From Hyphomicrobiales bacterium (GTDB lineage Bacteria > Pseudomonadota > Alphaproteobacteria > Rhizobiales > Devosiaceae), in NCBI GenBank assembly GCA_026989045.1, contig JALSJY010000151.1, forward strand, positions 1 to 15,750: a stretch of 15,750 nucleotides of DNA. The letters are read 5' to 3'. The notes beneath the pieces were generated by a model. That model saw only the letters and a list, made by a program, of their open reading frames with translations, was not told the origin of the DNA and searched no databases. The position numbers were made by a program, and so were the translations under genes. Shown one piece after another: positions 1-7,657 of the stretch (within the stretch, counting starts at the first letter, position 1; every line of letters begins with the position of its first letter).

Positions 1-1
1 G

Positions 2-55
2 CATTATAGCTCTAAATGATATTATAGTCCAAATGATCATTACAGTCCAAGTGAT
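2..55 (-). repeat. three degenerate ~18-bp tandem copies of the ntrX 3' end
   Basis: Read on the minus strand, the last codons of ntrX and the stop (38-55) are followed by two more versions of the same sequence, at 21-37 and 2-20. All share the frame ATCAYTTgGAcTrTAAT; the unit lengths are 18, 17 and 19 nt. The copies beyond the stop are non-coding, because the ntrX stop codon is in the first copy. This looks like an old slippage or tandem duplication of the gene tail that has since drifted. Confidence 0.6.
3..50 (-). promoter_or_regulatory. two overlapping candidate promoters facing the gene downstream of ntrX
   Basis: On the minus strand, TTGGAC (45-50) is followed after 18 nt by a perfect TATAAT (21-26). 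A second TTGGAC (27-32) is followed after 18 nt by another perfect TATAAT (3-8). The duplication of the ntrX tail therefore also duplicates a sigma-70-like arrangement. The -35 boxes match TTGACA at only 3 of 6 positions and the genome is AT-rich, so chance is possible. The gene they would serve lies outside the window. Confidence 0.3.
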
Positions 56-1428
56 TTGATTTTTCTATGTAAAGCACTGCGCTCCATACCAACGAATTCT
101 GCTGTTTTAGAAATATTACCGCCAAATCTCTCTATTTGCGCAAGTAGATATTTACTCTCAAATACCTCACGCGCTTCTCGCAACGGCAAACTCATCAAAT
201 GCGCCGAGGAATCAGCATCATCGTCACCTATTGTTGGTAAGACCTCACCAATATCTGAGGGCAACATTGCAGCTGTGATAATACCATCTTCTGGCAATTG
301 ATCTTTTAACAAAATAACTAAGCGCTCAATTGAATTCCTAAGCTGTAGTGCGTTACCTGGCCAGTCTTGTGTTTGCAAAACGGCCAAGGCATCTTCGCCA
401 ACACTTAAAGGAGCTAAATTGTGCATTTTGCAAACCTGTTTGATAAAAATTGAAACCAAGGCAGGTAAATCCTCTCGTCTTTCTTTTATAGGTGTTAAAT
501 TTATTGGAACAACAGAAAGACGATGAAATAAATCAGTGCGAAAATCACCATTTTCGCATAATTTTATTATATTTTGTGAGCTTGAAGCAATGATGCGCAC
601 ATCTATTGGCACCGAAATTTCTCCGCCAATTCTATTAAACTTATTCTGCACCATAGTCCTTAATAACATGGACTGAGTGGCCATTGGTAGGGTTGTAACT
701 TCTGATAAATATATAGTTCCGCCATGCGCACTTTCTAAGGCGCCAACTTCAATCTTTACTGAGCCGTCCTTTGTGCTTAACTGGCGACCAAATAATGCGA
801 ATGGAACTTCTTCTGGATCATAAAGGGAGGCATTAAATTCCACAAAAGGAAATTTTTTACGCTCACTATTTTGATGTATTAAACGCGAACAATGCCCTTT
901 CCCTACCCCAGATGGCCCGGCAATAAATATACGAGAGTTAGTGGGAGCAGATTTTTCTATCAGTGATTTAACCTGTAAAATTGCAGCAGAAGTTCCAACT
1001 AATTCATTACCCAATGTTGAAGCTCGCTCTTTAAGCTCTTTATTCTCACTCTTAAGTCTTGTGGCTTCCATTGCTCGCTGAGTAATAAGCAACAATCTAT
1101 CTATTTTAAATGGCTTCTCAATATAATCATAAGCACCTCTTTTAATTGCAGAAACTGCCGTCTCAAGGTTACCATGACCAGAAATCATCACTACGGGCAT
1201 ATTAGGGTGTTGCAATTGAAATTCATCAAGCAATTGCAAACCATCAAGCCTTGATCCTTGCATCCAAATATCCAAAAACACCAAATTTGGCCTACGAATA
1301 TTGATTTGCTCCAATCCAGAATCAGCATCATAAGCTTGACGGGTTTCATAACCCTCGTCTTCCAATATCCCCGCTATTAGATCGCGAATATCGTCTTCAT
1401 CATCAATAATTAAAATGTCAAATGCCAT
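40..1428 (-). CDS. ntrX: NtrX, nitrogen-assimilation response regulator with degenerate AAA+ domain
   Basis: DNA-binding response regulator, 462 residues, partner of the NtrY kinase encoded just upstream. Residues 1-120 are a receiver domain: acidic pocket D9/D10, phospho-acceptor D53, S83 and K105. Residues 143-380 are an AAA+ domain of the NtrC family with Walker A GPSGVGKG at 171-178. Residues 430-462 are a Fis-type helix-turn-helix with the family ending ERSALHRKIKSLGL. The GAFTGA loop that contacts sigma-54 is absent, as known for alphaproteobacterial NtrX. In addition the Walker B motif reads IYLSEV (239-244), with serine 242 (codon TCA) where DE is expected, so ATP hydrolysis is doubtful. 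Such a protein probably acts as a phosphorylation-controlled binder at sigma-70-type promoters (inference). The ATG overlaps the ntrY stop as TAATG, with GGAG eight bases upstream, indicating translational coupling. Identity is secure; regulated targets cannot be read here. Confidence 0.95.
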   Translation of the reverse strand: MAFDILIIDDEDDIRDLIAGILEDEGYETRQAYDADSGLEQINIRRPNLVFLDIWMQGSRLDGLQLLDEFQLQHPNMPVVMISGHGNLETAVSAIKRGAYDYIEKPFKIDRLLLITQRAMEATRLKSENKELKERASTLGNELVGTSAAILQVKSLIEKSAPTNSRIFIAGPSGVGKGHCSRLIHQNSERKKFPFVEFNASLYDPEEVPFALFGRQLSTKDGSVKIEVGALESAHGGTIYLSEVTTLPMATQSMLLRTMVQNKFNRIGGEISVPIDVRIIASSSQNIIKLCENGDFRTDLFHRLSVVPINLTPIKERREDLPALVSIFIKQVCKMHNLAPLSVGEDALAVLQTQDWPGNALQLRNSIERLVILLKDQLPEDGIITAAMLPSDIGEVLPTIGDDDADSSAHLMSLPLREAREVFESKYLLAQIERFGGNISKTAEFVGMERSALHRKIKSLGL

Positions 1429-3758
1429 TACTCTTGCTCCGCCGCATCAGTATTTTGCGACCCTTTCTTAAACTCCAAATTTTGAACTTGCATATTTTTG
1501 AATGTCGTCATTTGTGAGGCATCAGCTGGGATAGTGAAAGTAAAACATGCCCCCTTCCTACCATTTTCATCAGGGTTTGCATCTCCTAAAGCTACATCAC
1601 CGCCATGCTGTTCAATAATTTTGGCAACAATTGCTAAACCAAGCCCAGTTCCTTTTTGTCTGCTAGTAATATATGGCTCTAGAAGTTTATGTCTGTTCTC
1701 TGTTGGCCAGCCCACGCCATTATCACAGACCTCAACAATAATCTTAGTATCTTTTTGTTCAACATTTATATATATTCTTGGATTTTCAATATTAGAAACA
1801 CCTATACTTTCAAAGGCTTCTACCGAATTTTTAATTAAATTTGTTAAGCATTGAAATATTAATCTCTCATCAAAATATGCAAAAATTGGTTTTTTGGGTA
1901 AATTCGCTGTTATTAATATTTCTGGCTGGCGAACAGATTCTAGAAAAACCGCCTGACGAATAATATTGCTAAGGTCAGCGTTAGCCAAAACAGCCGCTGG
2001 CATGCGAGCAAATGATGAAAATTCATCAACCATTGAGCCTATATCGCCAACTTGCCTTATTATAGTGTTGATACACTTATCAAAAACCTCAAAATCATCA
2101 GATAGTTTGTTTTCATAACGCCTTCGCAATCTTTCTGCTGATAATTGAATAGGAGTGAGAGGATTTTTAATCTCATGCGCAATGCGTTGTGCTACGTCCG
2201 CCCAAGCCGAGTTGCGTTGGGCAGTTACTAGGTCTGTTAAATCATCAAGTGTTATAACATACCCCTTTGGCACTTCCATTGTGCCTTCTCTAGTAATTCT
2301 TACCTGATATGTGCGCCCATCAGCGTTACCCCCCAATTGAATTTGATCGCTCATTTGTGATTTTCGAGCATTCAAGGCTCTATCGAGAATTGGAGCAAGC
2401 TTTGGAGCTATTATTTTTAAATCCTCTCCTAAAATGTTAACTTCACTTTTGCCAAAAATTGTTATTGCTGTCGCATTCACCAATGTTACTAGACCAGTTG
2501 AATCTAGCCCAACAATCCCAGCAGAAACACCCTCCACCACCGCCTCTGTAAATTGCCTGCGCTTTTCATTTATATTATTTGCGTGCAGTAATTCACTGCG
2601 TTGATTGCGCAGTTGGGCTGTCATGCGGTTAAAGCGAATGCTTAAGTCATATAAATCACCTTTTTTCTCGGTTATTGGCACAAATACATCAAGATCTCCT
2701 TTTGAAACGCGATTAGAGGCAATCATTAAGTTACGAATTGGGTCAACAAAACGGTTAGCAAAGGCTATCCCTATCCAAACAGCGGCCAGCAATAAAACAA
2801 ATACTAAGCCAACATATAAAAGAGTAAAAGTTATTTGAAATACTAAGCGATTGGAGGCATAATTTCTATATTCTGTAATATTTTCATCCGAAAGGCGCAT
2901 ATATTCAAGCACTTCAGGATCAACAGGTCTTGCAACAAATAAATATGTATCGTCATATTGCTTAAGTTTAACTACAGCACCCACAAGATTTGTTGATCCT
3001 GGTGAAATGAGTGTAGGGACACCCTCCACTACATCTTTCATGAGGCTTTTTGGGATTTTGGGTGGTGTGCCTTGTATATTTATCTGTGCGCGCATTAAAA
3101 CGTCTGTATCTTTTGAAATTAAAGAGGTGAACGGAAGCGAGCGGGTAACTGCAAGGGCAGTAAAAATGCGCCTAAACCGCTCTCTATCAGAAGCAAAAAC
3201 GTCTCTTGCTGATTCTAGTTCTTCCGCCATCCAAATAATATCATCACGCAAAACTTGAGCATGCTCAAGCATATACGCACGTGCAACCAGCCTTGAGCTT
3301 TCAACCATGGAGCGTGTTCTCTCAGAAAACCATTGATCAAGACCTTGATTTAATGAAACCGTTGCTACAACTGCAACAATTAAAGCTGGAACAACTGCGA
3401 TGAAGGCAAACATTGCTACCATGCGAGAAAGCAAACGCGCCCCTGCATGATTTGCCTTGCGAGCCTGCACCAAAAGCACGATTTCTGTTAAAACAATTGC
3501 AACCAGTAATAAAACCAACAGGCCATTAACAATCCAAATTATTGTCCAAACCTGTGGTGCAGGTTCAATTTTTGTAGCCCCAGTGAGAATTAAAAAAGAG
3601 ACTGTTGCAACAAGAACAGCCAAAAAAACTACAGCAACACCGAGGTAACGAACAAACCTAGCTCCGCGCGCCTGATATTGATCTATAAATTTAGACTTGT
3701 TGCTATTGTCTAATGCGGAATTATCTTCATCATAATTTCGAAGATTTTTATCGGTCAT
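1428..3758 (-). CDS. ntrY: NtrY, membrane-bound nitrogen/redox sensor histidine kinase
   Basis: Inner-membrane sensor kinase of 776 residues, the normal NtrY size, which phosphorylates NtrX. Three hydrophobic segments sit near residues 37-60, 70-97 and 110-135. A periplasmic sensing region spans about 140-305, and a fourth membrane segment about 307-335. A HAMP linker (about 337-390), a PAS domain (about 400-510), the H-box RIAHEIKNP with phosphorylated H528, N-box residues N640 and N644, and ATP-binding boxes DNGVGWP (679-685) and GTGLGLA (703-709) follow. The last 30 residues after the ATPase domain are polar and not conserved in my recollection. Shine-Dalgarno-like sequence before the ATG is poor. 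Upstream ntrC is separated by 123 nt, so ntrYX may have its own promoter or be read through from ntrBC. Downstream ntrX overlaps by one base. Confidence 0.96.
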   Translation of the reverse strand: MTDKNLRNYDEDNSALDNSNKSKFIDQYQARGARFVRYLGVAVVFLAVLVATVSFLILTGATKIEPAPQVWTIIWIVNGLLVLLLVAIVLTEIVLLVQARKANHAGARLLSRMVAMFAFIAVVPALIVAVVATVSLNQGLDQWFSERTRSMVESSRLVARAYMLEHAQVLRDDIIWMAEELESARDVFASDRERFRRIFTALAVTRSLPFTSLISKDTDVLMRAQINIQGTPPKIPKSLMKDVVEGVPTLISPGSTNLVGAVVKLKQYDDTYLFVARPVDPEVLEYMRLSDENITEYRNYASNRLVFQITFTLLYVGLVFVLLLAAVWIGIAFANRFVDPIRNLMIASNRVSKGDLDVFVPITEKKGDLYDLSIRFNRMTAQLRNQRSELLHANNINEKRRQFTEAVVEGVSAGIVGLDSTGLVTLVNATAITIFGKSEVNILGEDLKIIAPKLAPILDRALNARKSQMSDQIQLGGNADGRTYQVRITREGTMEVPKGYVITLDDLTDLVTAQRNSAWADVAQRIAHEIKNPLTPIQLSAERLRRRYENKLSDDFEVFDKCINTIIRQVGDIGSMVDEFSSFARMPAAVLANADLSNIIRQAVFLESVRQPEILITANLPKKPIFAYFDERLIFQCLTNLIKNSVEAFESIGVSNIENPRIYINVEQKDTKIIVEVCDNGVGWPTENRHKLLEPYITSRQKGTGLGLAIVAKIIEQHGGDVALGDANPDENGRKGACFTFTIPADASQMTTFKNMQVQNLEFKKGSQNTDAAEQE

Positions 3759-3881
3759 GAGTGGTTTTCAAGCTTAGTAATTGATGTAATATTGAGCAAC
3801 TTAACGCTTTGCTATCTTTGTTCAAGTAGAATGTTGCAAAAATATGACACTATTTAATAGTAGATCATTTTTATATATAAA
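3759..3881 (-). promoter_or_regulatory. ntrC-ntrY intergenic region with a small palindrome
   Basis: This 123-nt AT-rich gap is the only sizeable break in the dusB-ntrBC-ntrYX series. It contains one perfect 6+1+6 inverted repeat, ACTATT-T-AATAGT, at 3849-3861, 21 nt after the ntrC stop. The stem is all weak pairs except one C-G at each side, so it is more likely an operator-like site than a terminator. I could not find a convincing sigma-70 or sigma-54 promoter, or a TGCAC-N-GTGCA NtrC site. A promoter for ntrYX is inferred only from the gap. Confidence 0.25.
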
Positions 3882-5315
3882 TTATTTGATGATTTCGATA
3901 TTATGAGTGCGAATTTTTTTACGTAAAGTATTACGATTAAGGCCAAGTGCAGATGCGGCCTTTATCTGATTACCTGCAAATTCATTTATCGTCATTGAAA
4001 TTAAAGGCGCTTCAATCTTGTTAATCACTGTTTGATAAATTTCACCATTAACTTCATCATTATTATGCTGACGCAATAATTTTGAAATATAGACCTCTAA
4101 GGCAGCCTGTAAATCTGACGATGGAGTAAAATTTATAGCCTCGCTTTTTTTGCTTAAAGACAATTCATAGCTTATAATCTGGGTTGAAATAACTTCATCA
4201 GCATGTAGCGCAACAAGACGCATAACCAAATTTTCAAGCTCCCTAACATTACCAGGCCAATCATATTGGCTTAATAAATCAATCGCCTTTGTTGATATTT
4301 TCTTCTTTATTTTTGCATCTTTTTGCTCCAGTCGTAAAAAATGCTCAACTAAATCCGCAATATCTTCTTTTCTTTCTCTCAAGGCTGGTAAACGTAGTGG
4401 CACAACATTTAATCGATAATATAAATCCTCACGAAATAAGCCTTGCGAAACCATTTGAGTTAAATCTCTATGGGTAGCGGCAACAATTCTTACATCTGTT
4501 TTTATTGTTGTGCGCCCACCAACCATGGTGAATTCGCCCTCTTGCAACACCCTCAAAAGACGAGTTTGCGCCTCCATTGGCATATCACCAATTTCATCTA
4601 AAAATAGCGTTCCGCCATCTGCTTGCTCAAACCTGCCCATAGAGCGATTTGTTGCGCCAGTGAAAGCTCCTTTTTCATGTCCAAACAATTCCGCCTCGAT
4701 TAAATCTTTAGGAATGGCGGCCATATTTATTGCTACAAAAGGCCCTTTTTTACGCTTACCAAAATCATGCAATGCTTTTGCAACTAGCTCTTTGCCAGTG
4801 CCGCTTTCTCCAGTAACTAGAACAGTTAAGTCAGTTTGCATCAGGCGCGCTAAAATGCGATATACCTCTTGCATTGCATTTGATCGGCCAACCATTGGCA
4901 TATTTTCAGCGTCATCACTAAAATTATCCTGCTCTGATGAAGTAGTCTTTACCTCTGCAAGCGCACGAGCAACTATCGCCAACACTTCATCATTATCAAA
5001 TGGTTTTGGTAAATATTCATACGCCCCTGCTTCAGATGCACGGATTGCCGTCATGAAAGTATTTTGCGCGCTAAGCACAATTATTGGCAAATTAGGGCGC
5101 ATTGCTTTAATTTTTGGCATTACTTCAAATGCGTTGCCATCGGGCATATTAACATCTGAAATCAACAAATCCCCCTCACCTCGTGAAACCCAATTCCACA
5201 TTGTAGCTAAATTACCAGTGGGTCTAACCTCATATCCAGCACGAGTTAGGACCTGAGTTAACACCATTCTAATTGCACCATCATCTTCTGCTAAAATTAT
5301 GGTTTTTACGCTCAT
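3882..5315 (-). CDS. ntrC: NtrC (NtrC/GlnG), sigma-54-dependent nitrogen regulator
   Basis: Response regulator and enhancer-binding protein of 477 residues that activates sigma-54 promoters of nitrogen-assimilation genes when phosphorylated by NtrB. Receiver domain at 1-120: acidic D11/D12, phospho-acceptor D54, and K104 in LPKPF. AAA+ domain at about 140-370 with every motif intact: Walker A GESGTGKE (169-176), the sigma-54 contact loop GAFTGA (216-221), Walker B FLDEIG with D240/E241, and arginine residues in FREDLYYRL (294-302). Fis-type helix-turn-helix at 449-473. The first codons overlap the ntrB stop as ATGA (4 nt), with AAGGA about nine bases before the ATG. NtrC is fully equipped and its neighbour NtrX is not, which argues for a division of labour between the two regulators. 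Confidence 0.97.
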   Translation of the reverse strand: MSVKTIILAEDDGAIRMVLTQVLTRAGYEVRPTGNLATMWNWVSRGEGDLLISDVNMPDGNAFEVMPKIKAMRPNLPIIVLSAQNTFMTAIRASEAGAYEYLPKPFDNDEVLAIVARALAEVKTTSSEQDNFSDDAENMPMVGRSNAMQEVYRILARLMQTDLTVLVTGESGTGKELVAKALHDFGKRKKGPFVAINMAAIPKDLIEAELFGHEKGAFTGATNRSMGRFEQADGGTLFLDEIGDMPMEAQTRLLRVLQEGEFTMVGGRTTIKTDVRIVAATHRDLTQMVSQGLFREDLYYRLNVVPLRLPALRERKEDIADLVEHFLRLEQKDAKIKKKISTKAIDLLSQYDWPGNVRELENLVMRLVALHADEVISTQIISYELSLSKKSEAINFTPSSDLQAALEVYISKLLRQHNNDEVNGEIYQTVINKIEAPLISMTINEFAGNQIKAASALGLNRNTLRKKIRTHNIEIIK

Positions 5316-6490
5316 TTAGCTATTTCCTTATTTTCAAAAGACTTGAATTTTTTATTTTCAAGAGACTTGGATTCTTTATTTTCAAGAGACTTGGGTTTTT
5401 TATCGGCCAGTGGCAATAAAATTTTGAATTTTGTGCTACCAACATGACTTTCAACATCAATAACCCCGCCATGCTCACCTATAATTTTAGCAACCATTGC
5501 CAAACCAAGGCCAGAACCATTGGGCTTTGTGGTAACAAATGGATCAAACATATTGGGCAAAATATGTGCAGGAACACCCGCTCCATTATCTTGAATAATA
5601 ATTTCAAAAGGCAAGGAGATGCGTTTATTCGAGCCTGCAACAGACATGTGAATACCTGGCTTATAGGCCGTGGAAAGGCTTATTTGTGGGTTTGTAATAT
5701 CTTTTAATGCTTGGGCGGCATTTTTTATTAAGTTTAAAAACACCTGCACTAAATGATCTAAATTACCATATATTAAAGGTAGAGATGGGTCATAATTCTC
5801 AATAAAATCTATATCCTTAGCAAAGCCGCTTTTTGCTAAAAGCTTCACTCTATCAAGCACGATATGAATATTTATCTCCTCACCCTCTAATGGGCGCTCA
5901 TCGCCAAAAACATCAACCTTATTTAACAGGTTCACAATTCTATCGGTTTCATCGCAAATCAACTTAGCTAAAACAATATCTTGTGTCGGCACTGATTTTT
6001 CTAACAATTGCGCCGCGCCTCGTATGCCGCTTAGCGGATTTTTTATTTCATGTGTAAGCATCGCGGATAAGCCAACAACCGAGCGCACAGCAGATTGAGA
6101 AACCAATTGCCTGTCCATTTTATCTGCCATAGTGCGCTCTTGAAAAAGCAACGCCACCTGCCCCTCAAATCCTGAAACTGGCGTTGCAAACACATCAACA
6201 GTTTTAACCTCAGCATTACGAGTTGGAGCAACGCGAGTTGGAGCAACTTTCATTTTATATTCGCTCATTGGAGCTTTGCGATTTAATACCCCCTCAACTA
6301 ACGAGAGAATAGGCGAGCCAAAGGATAAATAATCATCAAGAGTGGTTTTTATTAACGCCTGATATGAAACTCCAAAAAAACTTTCTGCAGCATAATTGGC
6401 ATGAATTATTTTATTATTCTTTTCGCAGATTATAATTGGTTGCGATAAAGATTGAAATATTGCGCTATCAATTGAAATATTTTTACTCAT
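5312..6490 (-). CDS. ntrB: NtrB (GlnL), cytosolic nitrogen sensor histidine kinase
   Basis: Soluble two-component kinase/phosphatase of 392 residues that controls NtrC phosphorylation; in the family its activity is set by PII protein. A PAS domain covers about 10-120. The H-box is LTHEIKNPLSG with H147, the N-box has N253 and N257, and the ATP boxes are DNGAG (301-305) and GSGLGLA (325-331). There are no membrane segments. A strong AGGAG lies six bases before the ATG, and the dusB stop is nine bases upstream, so the two are co-transcribed. Two oddities: a doubled VAPTR at 82-91 in the PAS-to-kinase region, and a lysine-rich tail after residue 362 made of three imperfect eight-residue repeats of the type KSLENKES. 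Both come from tandem DNA duplications listed separately. The tail lies beyond the catalytic core and is unlikely to disturb it. Confidence 0.96.
   Translation of the reverse strand: MSKNISIDSAIFQSLSQPIIICEKNNKIIHANYAAESFFGVSYQALIKTTLDDYLSFGSPILSLVEGVLNRKAPMSEYKMKVAPTRVAPTRNAEVKTVDVFATPVSGFEGQVALLFQERTMADKMDRQLVSQSAVRSVVGLSAMLTHEIKNPLSGIRGAAQLLEKSVPTQDIVLAKLICDETDRIVNLLNKVDVFGDERPLEGEEINIHIVLDRVKLLAKSGFAKDIDFIENYDPSLPLIYGNLDHLVQVFLNLIKNAAQALKDITNPQISLSTAYKPGIHMSVAGSNKRISLPFEIIIQDNGAGVPAHILPNMFDPFVTTKPNGSGLGLAMVAKIIGEHGGVIDVESHVGSTKFKILLPLADKKPKSLENKESKSLENKKFKSFENKEIAK
5328..5399 (-). repeat. three tandem 24-bp repeats inside the ntrB 3' end
   Basis: Units at 5328-5351, 5352-5375 and 5376-5399 share the plus-strand core TTATTTTCAAGAGACTTG and differ mainly at their 3' ends. 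The first unit has AAAAG where the others have AAGAG. The 24-nt period is eight codons, so gain or loss of a unit changes only the length of the charged NtrB tail (residues about 364-387) and never the frame or the overlapping ntrC start. Confidence 0.85.
6219..6247 (-). repeat. 15-bp tandem duplication within ntrB
   Basis: The plus-strand unit CGAGTTGGAGCAACG (6219-6233) is repeated immediately without mismatch for 14 bases (6234-6247). It encodes a doubled VAPTR in NtrB, in the segment between the PAS core and the dimerisation helix. It is in frame, perfect, and therefore probably recent. Confidence 0.8.
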
Positions 6491-6499
6491 AAATATCTC

Positions 6500-7495
6500 C
6501 TAGGCAGCTTTTGCTTTTTGTTTTGAAAATATCTGCTCAATCATTATTATAACCTGTTTTGGGTTAGTATTGGTAAGCAAAGACCTGCTTTGTTGCTTAT
6601 CTATTTTAATATTTGCCGCATCAAAATACCAAACCAGATGTTTACGCGCGCCCAAAACGCCAAGATGCTCACCATATTCACTAAGCATCATTTCATAATG
6701 GGTTTTGATTAGCTCTAATAGATCATCACCTGTTGGAGCATTGATGGGTTTTTTGCCCGCAAGTGCATTACCAATTTGACCAATTAGCCATGGCTGACCA
6801 TATATTGCTCGGCCAATCATCACAGCAGATGCACAAGATTGAGCTAGAGCCTCTTTTGCGCTTGTTGCGTCAACAATATCACCATTGACCACAACAGGTA
6901 CTTCTATCGCCTCAACCACTGGCCTAACAAGCCTCCAATTGGCTTTGCCACGATAAAATTGCTGGCGGGTGCGGCCATGCACAGTTATCATTTTCACGCC
7001 AGCATTTACCGCACTTGTAGCAATTTGCGCCGCATTGATGCTATTTTCGTCCCAGCCAAGACGCATTTTAAGCGTAACTGGCAAATCTGTTGAGCTAACT
7101 ATTGTCTCTATCAGGCGCAAGGCTTTTTCTGGCTCACGCATAAGACCAGCTCCAGCTAGGCCGTTTGTTACTTTTTTTGATGGGCAACCCATATTTATAT
7201 CAATAATATCAGCCCCAGCATCGGCAGCCATTTTTGCTCCCAACTCAAGCCAACGTGCTTGATTTCCTGATAATTGCACAATATGCGGATCATCAGAGCT
7301 GGCTCGTATACGGCGCAACATTTCTGGTTGACCCGCCGCTAATGAAGCAGAAGCAATCATCTCGCTAACCACCATGCCTGCCCCAAAGCGAGTTGCAAGC
7401 TTACGAAATGACGCATCGGTAATTCCTGCCATTGGAGCTAAAAAGGCATTGTTTTGAAGATTATGCTTACCGATTTGAATTTTTTTTAAGCTCAC
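6500..7495 (-). CDS. dusB: DusB, tRNA-dihydrouridine synthase (NifR3 family)
   Basis: FMN-dependent enzyme of 331 residues that reduces specific uridines in tRNA to dihydrouridine, using NADPH, in the cytosol. Visible family motifs are the flavin-binding start LAPMAGITD (19-27), the catalytic NMGCPSKK with C104, the phosphate/FMN segment TLKMRLGW with K143, HGRTRQQFYRGKANW (173-187), NGDI (204-207) and GRAIYGQPW (228-236). The start is GTG, giving SLKKIQIGKH; no in-frame ATG occurs before the conserved PMAG motif. An AAAGG lies 11 bases upstream, which is rather far. As first gene before ntrBC it matches the classical nifR3-ntrB-ntrC operon of alphaproteobacteria, the source of the old name nifR3. 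Confidence 0.96.
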   Translation of the reverse strand: MSLKKIQIGKHNLQNNAFLAPMAGITDASFRKLATRFGAGMVVSEMIASASLAAGQPEMLRRIRASSDDPHIVQLSGNQARWLELGAKMAADAGADIIDINMGCPSKKVTNGLAGAGLMREPEKALRLIETIVSSTDLPVTLKMRLGWDENSINAAQIATSAVNAGVKMITVHGRTRQQFYRGKANWRLVRPVVEAIEVPVVVNGDIVDATSAKEALAQSCASAVMIGRAIYGQPWLIGQIGNALAGKKPINAPTGDDLLELIKTHYEMMLSEYGEHLGVLGARKHLVWYFDAANIKIDKQQSRSLLTNTNPKQVIIMIEQIFSKQKAKAA

Positions 7496-7657
7496 AATAA
7501 TTTATGCCTTTATTTTAATCACATCAGATATTTGCCTAACTATTAGTCACTTGTGATGTTTGTTGCAATCAATTTAAAATATAAAGCTAATATTCAACTT
7601 GCTCATAACTGTTGTGCAGTTTAATTTAACCAAAATAGCACGAAATTGGAGCTTGCT
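7496..7657. promoter_or_regulatory. divergent promoter region between dusB-ntrBC and ispDF-cinA
   Basis: The 162 nt between two divergent starts must carry promoters for both operons. Candidate for dusB (minus): TTGCAA at 7563-7568 and TAATAG at 7540-7545, 17-nt spacing, about 45 nt from the GTG. Candidate for ispDF (plus): TTGCTC at 7599-7604 and TAATTT at 7622-7627, 17-nt spacing. Both match the sigma-70 consensus only partly. A small inverted repeat TCAC-TT-GTGA lies at 7547-7556, within the spacer of the dusB candidate, and could be an operator. No sigma-54 promoter or NtrC site was recognised. Confidence 0.35.

Noticed and set aside
40..1428. NtrX as a pseudogene because of degenerate AAA+ motifs
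   Set aside because: The frame is intact over 462 residues with a conserved receiver, conserved helix-turn-helix and correct start coupling, and loss of GAFTGA is known for functional NtrX.
4510..5256. 248-codon open frame on the plus strand opposite ntrC
   Set aside because: It is wholly antisense to the receiver and AAA+ domains of a secure ntrC, has no family-like motifs or ribosome site, and such long shadows are common opposite codon-biased genes.
7496..7657. Sigma-54 promoter or NtrC binding site upstream of dusB-ntrBC
   Set aside because: No GG-N10-GC core or TGCAC-N-GTGCA pair was found on either strand by eye.
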